Of a stretch of DNA of 64,000 nucleotides, positions 56,870-64,000 are shown one piece after another. Numbering within the stretch: position 1 is the first letter of the stretch; each line of letters opens with the position of its first letter. The position numbers were made by a program, and so were the translations under genes. The notes beneath the pieces are model-generated. The model ran no database searches. It saw only the letters and a program-made list of their open reading frames with translations, and was not told the origin of the DNA. The stretch is from assembly GCA_948146395.1 (NCBI GenBank), contig OX411552.1:9257686-9321685 (forward strand), given 5' to 3'. The stretch comes from Fragum whitleyi (Eukaryota > Mollusca > Bivalvia > Cardiida > Cardiidae).

Positions 56870-57440
56870 GCATCTTGACCCCTTTCACAAGCTATAATCA
56901 TCCTATGAAAGTATCATTACTATGATATTGGAGGACTTTATCGAGTTAACAAGATTGCACTAAGTGAAATTCCCAAGTCTAATTCCTTAAGGCCCCTTTT
57001 CCCGCGTTATCCAGTAGACCGTCACCATTCTCAATAGCATATATCCTCATGACCCTACAATCATCCTGTACAAGTTTCAAGAGGATATATTAGTAGCCAT
57101 TATGGAGTACACAAGATTGCTTTGAGTGAAATTCTTAAGTGAAATTCCATAAGGCCCTTTTTCTTGTGTTTTCATACTATACAGACCATATTCATTTTCG
57201 AAAACGATCATCCTTTTAACCCTAAGATCGTCCTGTTTCAAATTATTCAATAGTATTTATGGACTTTATGGCATAAACAAGATTACATTAAGTGAATACC
57301 CAAATCAAATTTCATAAGGCCCCTTTTCCCATGTTAGGCAATGGATTGTCCGCATTTTTCGCAAGCAATGATCCTTTTAACCAAACAATCATCTTGTGAA
57401 AGTTTCAAGAGAATCCGATAATACTTGTCGATTTTATCAC
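56870..57440 (+). repeat. Tandem blocks (~160 bp) 'ataaggcccctttt'
   Basis: 'aaggccccttttcccgcgtt', 'aaggccctttttcttgtgtt' and 'aaggccccttttcccatgtt' occur at about 56990, 57150 and 57318, each with 'caatcatcctgtacaag'-like text after it. Non-coding. Confidence 0.75.
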
Positions 57441-58974
57441 TTTAAGAAGAAAAGGTTAATGGACTGACGCACAGATGGAAACATAAGAAACACACCATTG
57501 CTTTAGCTATTAAAATGTAACTTGCTAGGGTAAATTTCGGCATCAAACTGCAAAGGGTTTACAGAATCACAGCTGTTCCAACACAAAGGCTTTAGAGTCA
57601 AAAAATCACTTGCATGAGTTGATAGTTTTAAAAGTGATTAGTGCATGCTTTTAATTCTTTCAATTTTTCAACTTTTTTCAATATTTTATCAATCTCTCTG
57701 ACAAGTTTTCAGGTTCATTAGGCAAAAACTTTAGACTATTCGGCATCTACAAGACTTTCTTAGATCTGACTTTGTGATTGAAGTTTTGACTCCAAGTGAC
57801 CCGATTTTAAACTTATTTGAGGTAATTCTGACTAATATTCATAGATTGGCCTCTAAAGTGTCTACAAGGGTTTTCTATTTAGTTCACAGTTAGTTGTCAC
57901 AGGAAAACTGTTGTTGAGCCCATTGAATTTTAACCAATTTTTAAAATTTGATCTTGAGCTGGGATCTTGACCTCAATATTTCTTTCAAATAGCACATCTA
58001 CTCATGACAGAGAACAATTGTGCCCAGTCATTTTAAAATCCATCCATGAATGTAAGAATAACTGTCTGGGCAAAATTGGATAGACAGACACACAAACACA
58101 TCCACACCAAGCCGTCATTGTGACAACTATGTCTAGCTTGATGCAAGTGGGCTTTACAAAACTGACCTTGTGATCTACTTTCTGATCTGAGTTGACCCAT
58201 ATTCAAACTCATCTTAAATTTTGCCAAATAAATCATTTTGACAAATTTCAGGTTGATTAGGCTAAACTGTATAGTGTGTACAAAATCTTACCGAAAATTA
58301 ACATCCTGGCCGTTTTTTTTAATCCAATTTCAAATTTGCCCATGATTTGACACAAATTTCATCGTGGCAATTCAACTGACAAATTTTCATGTTGCTTGGG
58401 CAAAAGATCAACAGAGGTTTTCCTAAGATTTGACCTTGTGACCTTATTTTACTTAGCATTTGATCCACTTTCAAACATGTCAATTTTTTCATAAAGGCAG
58501 CCATTCTGATAAATTTTTAGCCTCTAAATGCCATACTATTTTGGTCTACAAAATGCCGCCAACATGACATAGGAAATTCTGTCACATCTATCCTCAAGCT
58601 GTGACCTTGACAACTGACATACAAGTAAAATATAAATATACTTGAAACTACCAGTTTTGAATATAAGATAAATTATGATTTCTATAAACTTAAAAGTTGT
58701 AAGTGCAATTTCCGATGATAGGCACTTGCAGTCCTACAGAGTAACATTTTGATTGACACAAAAATAACATTCAGCAAATTTCATCTTTTAATATGATCAA
58801 TATATTTCTTTAATAGAAAAAAAGAAATTATGTCACAAATAAACAAGATTTTATATTTAGATTTTTAAATTTTGTTTCAAACAAGTTGCCATTTTCCAGA
58901 CATTTCAAGCAAGTTAGTCTAGGTTTTCCCGTGATAAGTAGGTAGTAAATCAGAGCTACAGATAAACGGGGCTT
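57441..58974. other. Gene-free stretch, likely repeat
   Basis: Recurrent 'gaccttgtga', 'tgggcaaa' and 'caaatttcaggttgattaggc' phrases suggest another tandem-block repeat like 33050-33690. No exon found. Confidence 0.45.
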
Positions 58975-59150
58975 TTTAGATTTCAAATAAAAATATTTCA
59001 ACAATTCTTTCATAAATCCTATATTGTGGGTACTCATTGGAATAGTCTTGCCAAGGCAATTCAAATGAGTACCCACAACATATGGTTTAATAGAGAAACA
59101 AAGATTTAAGCATGTCATTTCTCCCTCTTATCTGGACCTCTGGGAAATAG
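58975..59150. repeat. Short foldback repeat 'gagtacccacaacat' (copy 3)
   Basis: 'atattgtgggtactcattgg' faces 'caaatgagtacccacaacatat' around 'aatagtcttgccaaggcaatt'; tail 'tctggacctctggga' as in the other copies. Confidence 0.8.
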
Positions 59151-59769
59151 GCATTGTAGGCTTAGTTCAGGCTACACATCTGTGTAGGCTGATCTTAGGC
59201 TACACTAACTGCTAAAGTTTAGTGTAGGAACAGCAGAAGTTTAGACTAAGGCAGACTTGTCTGAATATTATTTTAAGAAAGGAAATTAATCTACAGATGT
59301 TGTTTTTCTACACAATCCTTCATTTTGATATGTTGCATACATCGTTTTGGAAATTATTTTGAGAAAAAGGCAAATCTTATTTATAAACAACAGTAAAATG
59401 ATTTTCTCTGAATTTCTTTGTCCTCAAAATCATAACAATTATATTCTTCAATACAAATATCTTTTATATTGTTGTCTGCAATCCCCCTCAATTTGGAAAA
59501 TTCTAAGTTATTATGTCTGGTAATATCAATCTTGCAAAACATTTAAGCAAGCCACAGTATTAAATTTATACAACTATTCTTCCGATTTGCACTAAACTAT
59601 ATTGCACACTCCCATATCTATTTATTTGTTGACTATTTCTGACCTGTCAATTCCAAGGATAAACACATCAGGTCCAGAGATTATACAATTTTCTCTGTAG
59701 CCAACTGAGATAATACTCAAATTTCAACCTGAGATTAAATCTGTGTTATATTACGGAATTCAGATATTT

Positions 59770-59940
59770 AGGTAGCAGACCTGTAATAGTTCCCAAATGT
59801 TTGGGAAGTAATGAACTTTAACAGTGCTAGCCGAAGTTTCCCAATGAGTTACATTTGGACACCTTGGTCAACATTGTGAAAGTTCATGAATTCTGAAATG
59901 TTGCGGCACTATTACAGGTCCATTATCTTAATACCTTAAT
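59770..59940. mobile_element. Palindromic element 'aaggtagtggaccc...' (copy 4)
   Basis: 'ggtagcagacctgtaatagtt' mirrors 'actattacaggtccattatct'; centre decayed. Confidence 0.8.
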
Positions 59941-60039
59941 TCCTTAGTATAGATGAAATTGAGATAAAACAAAAACACTTATTTGAAGTACTAGAATACC
60001 TAAAATCCCAGTTGAAGAAAACACTTTTATATGTGTGAC

Positions 60040-60266
60040 CTGTCACGCATCTGTGTAGTGTGTAAAGTGTGACTGCCCAGACTGGCTAGGGTTGAAACTT
60101 TTTGCACCTTGCTTATTTTCGGAATCCAGAATAATCAATCTACCTTCCAGTGAAAGAATTTTTGAAATGCAACTTCTGGTTGATCTATGCTCGATCAAAT
60201 CTTTTTTTCAATAATTCATTTTACAGAATTCCCTGATGGTCCCTTTTAGGGTGATGGGTCACATAT
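60040..60266. mobile_element. MITE 'gatggtccctttt...gtgatgggtcac' family, second full copy
   Basis: Co-linear with 8600-8817: 'gactggctagggttgaaactttttgca', 'ggttgatctatgctcgatca', 'cctgatggtcccttttaggg'. The left inverted end is weak. Confidence 0.65.
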
Positions 60267-61027
60267 AATCTTGGACCAGGATGGAATTTCATCTAAGATT
60301 AACGCCGACTAGGTTTGATTTTTAGTTTCAAGTGTAAAACACATCAAGTGGAATTTCATCTGAGATTTAAACTTGTTGATCAATTCTTCACCTTTCCTGA
60401 AATGTAATAAGACAAGTTTATTAAACATTGAGGCTTCAAACAACTGACACTGAAACTTAACACCAGGTTTTTAATGGGCGCAGGTTTTGATTGTCTGAAA
60501 GTCTCAAATTAAGTAGCCTGGCTCTCAATACTATATCAGTCCCAAAGACCCTCTGAGGATTAGCTTCAGAAAAGACTTTAAGACAGTTAAAAGACAGTCT
60601 TCAATTCTGTCTTGAAGCTGAGCCCTAAAGAGTTAATATATACATCCAACACTTTCTTCACCTTTGACCAGGGAATAGCTCTAAATCCATACAAAGCAAG
60701 TTTAGTGCTTATAAGAAACTGTCATTTTTATAAAAGGACTCCCAAATTTTAAAACAGGACCCCTTTAATCCTAATTATTAAGTCTTTTGGACCCTGTTTT
60801 GTTGAAGTCAAACTAACCCTCATTCATTGACATGGGCCATGTGAGATGACTATCATCTTGGTACCATCTTAAAGTCTTAATGGTAAACACATACATACAT
60901 ATTACAAAGCTAAAAGTCGTTCTTTCTTTCTTTTAAATTTATGGCAAATGTGATTTTTTACAATCTAACACGGATCTTTTTCATATGTAAGTATTGGCAT
61001 TAAAATTTGTAGGAAATGACAATGTAT
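60267..61027. other. Gene-free stretch
   Basis: No exon with valid splice sites was recognised. A minus-strand open frame around 60640-60720 lacks a donor and domain. 60590-60640 is probably repetitive. Confidence 0.4.
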
Positions 61028-61440
61028 CGTTTAATGCTTTTTGGTCATTTATCAAGAAATATCGGTATAATGTGTTTTGATTATCGAGAAATATCATTTG
61101 ATACACTCACCACCTAACTAGTGAAATAAGCAAAAATTTATATCCTGCTTTTGTTCATCTACCCTATCTGACAATATCCAAGCAGAGCACATTAAGGACG
61201 TCATTATGAATTTTGTATAGCAATCATCTGCAAAATGACACGCTTTAAGAAAATTTGTCCTAATATTTTCACATTTCATCTCATTTCATCATCTAAGAAA
61301 TAGAATAATTGTGATTGTTTTCGAGTAAAATAGATTCACATTTCATTGAGTGAAAAACAAAAGCTATATTTTCACTCATGGCTCTGCGACTCATGAAAAT
61401 ATAGCATTTGTTGTTCACTCAGATATTATCTTCTATTTAT
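61028..61440. mobile_element. Foldback element 'acaacaaaagctatattttc' family (copy 2)
   Basis: Co-linear with 31640-32055, including 'tgctttttggtcatttatcaagaaat', 'tatcctgcttttgttcat' and the inverted pair around 61360-61425. Ends ~37 bases from the exon at 61477. Confidence 0.78.
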
Positions 61441-61476
61441 AAGCTTGATAAAGATGACAGATGATAAATAACCCAC

Positions 61477-61533
61477 CTTTTGTCTTCCTGTGTTATATCT
61501 GGCAGGTAGTCTAAAGCTTCTTTAAAACTTAAT
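61477..61533 (-). CDS. Internal exon of an unidentified gene
   Basis: Acceptor TTTCATTACAG before 61533, donor AAAG|GTGGGT after 61477; 57 nt. It continues the frame of the exon at 62650-62711 through a split Val codon and encodes LSFKEALDYLPDITQEDK plus two bases. The product is a soluble, probably helical segment that I could not place in a family. The next exon should start with one base completing Arg or Ser; none was found before the MIEAP-domain gene at 52279. Confidence 0.7.
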
Positions 61534-61855
61534 CTGTAATGAAACAAAACACAAAACTTATACTTTTATCAAACAAAACATAAAACACTACTTGAGAGTT
61601 TTAGAGCAAACTTTTGTAATTGTCTTTATTGGACTAAATCCCCAATCTATTCAAGTGAAACCAAATTGTCAATAGCAGTCCCCTTTCTAAAATATGGACT
61701 TGATAATCAACCATGTCTGATTAAACTTACAATAACAAAAGTTTACTCTTACCAAGGAATATATAATGATATTAAAACATTTTACTGAAGTATATTTTCT
61801 CTTTTCAAGGTATTTCATTCAGTTGAACTATACAATTGAGCATTTTGAAATGATT

Positions 61856-62022
61856 AAGGTAGTGGACCCGTAATAGATCTGCACTGATTTGGGAGTAATG
61901 AACTTTAACAGTGCTAACCAAGGTTTCCTAATGATTTTCATTAGAAAACCTTCGGTCAGCATTGTGAAGGATCATGAGCTCCGAAATGTTGCAGAACTAT
62001 TAAAGGTCTACTACCTTAAAAA
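61856..62022. mobile_element. Palindromic element 'aaggtagtggaccc...' (copy 5)
   Basis: 'ttaaggtagtggacccgtaat' at the left, 'attaaaggtctactacctta' at the right, and centre 'aaggtttcctaatgattttcattagaaaacctt'. Best-preserved outer ends of the five. Confidence 0.88.
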
Positions 62023-62154
62023 CGTTGGCCAAGTAAACAATGTGAGAAATGTAGAAATTAATTGTTAAATGATATTCCTCTCATTATATTTTCAACACTT
62101 CACATAGCCCCATCTACTTTTCAAATCAAAGTTGACTATCAGTTGGAAAACTCA

Positions 62155-62500
62155 CCGCCTAACCAGTGAACCCATCAAAAACTTTAACCCTACTTTTGTT
62201 CATTTCATCCTATCCGATGTCATCTAAGCAAAGCCAAATAAGTGACATCACCATGAATTTTCCATAGCAGTCAAATGCAAAATGACACGTTTAAAGAAAA
62301 ATTGTCTTTAAATTTTCAGATTCTGTCTCATTTTTGCATTAAAGAAATAGAATAACTGTTTGTTTATTGAGTAAAATCCGTTTAATTTAATTTGGTGATA
62401 AACAAAAGTGTAGCAAAGGATGAAAATAAAGCTTTTGTTATTCACTCAATAAAATATACATTGATCTAAAACTGAAACAAACGATGATATTTCTATACAT
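62155..62500. mobile_element. Foldback element 'acaacaaaagctatattttc' family (copy 3)
   Basis: 'ctactttt gttcatttcatcctatc' onward follows 31730-32050 with more substitutions; the inverted pair is weakened ('aaacaaaagtgtag', 'aaagcttttgttattcac'). Confidence 0.7.
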
Positions 62501-62649
62501 CAAACTGCTTCTACCAGTATCCACCAAGAGACATATTGATTGCAAGTGACCTGCCATAAACAAAAGTATCTTTCAAAAGTATGGTTCACAGAAATTCCAG
62601 TAGGCTCATTTTGTCATGATGACATTAACAATGGCAATGTTTTACTTAC

Positions 62650-62711
62650 ACTGTGTTTTTAGATTTGTATGGAGAAATTGTATCTTGTAAACAGAGCAGC
62701 TCAACCTGGGC
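62650..62711 (-). CDS. Internal exon of an unidentified gene (5' neighbour of 61477-61533)
   Basis: Acceptor ATATTTCAG before 62711, donor CAGT|GTAAGT after 62650; 62 nt encoding AQVELLCLQDTISPYKSKNT plus two bases. With the downstream exon it reads 39 residues without a stop. Upstream exons must lie beyond 62.7 kb, on the far side of the LTR element, which then sits in an intron of this gene. Family not recognised. Confidence 0.7.
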
Positions 62712-63013
62712 CTGAAATATACGCACATAATCATTTATCTTGAATTTTATTGCAGCTTTGATGAAGTCCTGGAACAAGGACATTTATAGAGACATGGCTT
62801 CTTAACAAATTTGATGGCATAGAGCAACACAGTTTTAAGTGCTTTAAGTTTTAAAGGAATTAAAAAATGTTGTGCCACCCCCTTAAAATGGCATGTATAC
62901 TGAAACAAGCACTTGCAATCACCAATAAGAGATGGCTTGATTAAGAGTATTTTTTTTACCCTTGGTATGCTAAACGGGGAATATTCCTGTATTAAAAAGT
63001 GTTTTATACAAAG

Positions 63014-63566
63014 TGTTACGTGCCAATGTAACACGTACAAAGAAGCCAGCAACAAACTTTACAATTAACAATATTTATTGACAATAATACCAGAATTATT
63101 GACAATATGAAATTAATACAAAAACAATTTACAATACCTTGAATGTTTAATCCTAAAGTTTTAATTTTAGATCCAATTTAATTAAGTTCCTGGTCCACAA
63201 ATAATAAGTCCAATAATATCTGAATTTAAAATTAAACACGCTTTCAAACACACTTTTAAGATAACAAGAAATCCCCTTTTAGTTTAACACAGTACTACTA
63301 AATGAAACCATAAGTCTAAATCAAGTGAACCAAGAATACTGTAGGAACCCCTTTATATAATACTATAGAACAATCTGGAATAGTATAGAACATAAGAATA
63401 CTCTAGAGTCTGAATCACCTTCCAAAAGGCCTTTCTAGAAAGATCTACAATATTCTACATATCTATTACCTTAAAGTGTCAAGAGATATTGGAAAATCCC
63501 CAGACTTATTCTAAAAATAGACATGGTAAATACCATTAGGTTTATTTATAGTTTATATATATAACA
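63014..63566 (-). mobile_element. 3' LTR of a Ty3/gypsy-type retrotransposon (553 bp)
   Basis: Bounded by TGTTA...TAACA, the standard 5'-TG...CA-3' with a 5-bp inverted repeat. On the minus strand it starts TGTTATATATATAAAC directly after the polypurine tract. It contains a TATA-like ATTATATAAAGGGG near 63352-63366 and AATAAA at 63074-63079. The 5' LTR and target duplication are outside the window. Confidence 0.88.
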
Positions 63567-63580
63567 CTTTCCCCCTTGAA
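63567..63580 (-). other. Polypurine tract of the LTR retrotransposon
   Basis: The minus strand reads TTCAAGGGGGAAAG immediately before the TG of the LTR, the normal place for the plus-strand primer. Supports the LTR boundary at 63566. Confidence 0.85.
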
Positions 63581-63840
63581 AGAAAAAAGAAAGGTTTATG
63601 AAATAAATCTTTCTTTTTGCATTATCATTAGCATATACAATGATAATATACATCACATAATTGATAATATCATGATTCGTTGCAACATTTCAGCACATCT
63701 AGCATGAAAATACAAACAATTTTCATCAAAAGAATTGAAAAAGAGTTATATATGCAAACATACATACATATATACAAAAAATATAGTAAAATGTAACTGT
63801 TAAATTCAATGTTTTATTAAAGATAAGACAATTCAAAATT

Positions 63841-64000
63841 TTAGACTTTTGACAGAGCATCTGGTATAATGTTGTCTTTTCCTTTAATGTGTCTTACATC
63901 AAGATCAAATTCTTGAAGTGACAAACTCCACCTCAATAATCTTTGGTTCTTACTCTTAAGTTTGTGAAGAAAACTTAAGGGATTGTGGTCACTGAATACA
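63841..64000 (-). CDS. Ty3/gypsy-type polyprotein, C-terminal end of RNase H (partial)
   Basis: Fifty-two codons to TAA at 63843-63841: FSDHNPLSFL (the (T/S)DH-PL motif with the last RNase H aspartate), then RLLRWSLSLQEFDLDVRH, IKGKDNIIPDALSKV and stop. This is the RNase H end of a gypsy-class pol. The ORF continues past the right edge. No integrase follows: only ~260 bp separate the stop from the polypurine tract. Either integrase lies upstream of reverse transcriptase, as in Gmr1-type elements, or it has been deleted. Confidence 0.88.
   Translation of the reverse strand, partial: VFSDHNPLSFLHKLKSKNQRLLRWSLSLQEFDLDVRHIKGKDNIIPDALSKV

Larger units (their letters stand above)
61534..62649. 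other. Intron of the unidentified gene, filled with two foldback elements
   Basis: Holds the palindromic element at 61856-62022 and the foldback copy at 62155-62500. The rest is AT-rich without features. Confidence 0.6.

Overview
This is a eukaryotic nuclear window and most probably comes from a bivalve mollusc. Three spliced genes have canonical GT-AG introns, the DNA is AT-rich, and there are tRNA-derived SINEs, dense palindromic DNA elements and very long microsatellites. The SINE has a conserved 3' block like that of molluscan SINEs, and one gene encodes a MIEAP-type protein of a kind that is common in bivalves. The species assignment is inference; nothing in the sequence names the organism. 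There is one assembly gap, 200 Ns at 23200-23399. Coding exons cover well under 10% of the window. Layout, left to right: 1-5.9 kb holds the first two coding exons of Integrator subunit 8 (INTS8) on the minus strand, starting at 5862, with the rest of the gene beyond the left edge or unrecognised. 6-11.3 kb is intergenic and packed with foldback repeats, a hAT-like element, an intact SINE with a 13-bp target-site duplication, and a TA-flanked MITE. 11.4-14.3 kb holds a complete two-exon cytochrome P450 gene on the plus strand (510 aa) with unusual I-helix and heme-loop residues. 14.3-30.4 kb is repeat-rich and has no recognisable host gene. It includes a 4.2-kb element with ~0.8-kb terminal inverted repeats (16509-20718), the C-terminal endonuclease domain of a Penelope-like retroelement followed by a predicted hammerhead ribozyme (23401-23949), and a 1.35-kb TA-flanked element with GGGGAGAC ends (25117-26462). 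30.4-52.3 kb is a seven-exon minus-strand gene for a 332-aa MIEAP-domain (mitochondria-eating-protein-like) protein. Its introns hold a 4.9-kb inverted-repeat structure, a 760-bp (CTAA)n tract and several MITEs. 52.3-64 kb holds two short minus-strand exons of an unidentified gene, tandem-repeat elements, a mariner remnant and, at the right edge, the 3' end of a Ty3/gypsy-type LTR retrotransposon (RNase H end, polypurine tract, 553-bp LTR). The host genes are unrelated in function: transcription and snRNA processing, monooxygenase metabolism, and probable mitochondrial quality control. They share no operon-like logic. What sets the window apart is its mobile DNA: at least five separate palindromic or foldback families recur several times within 64 kb, with copies in both orientations inside introns and between genes.
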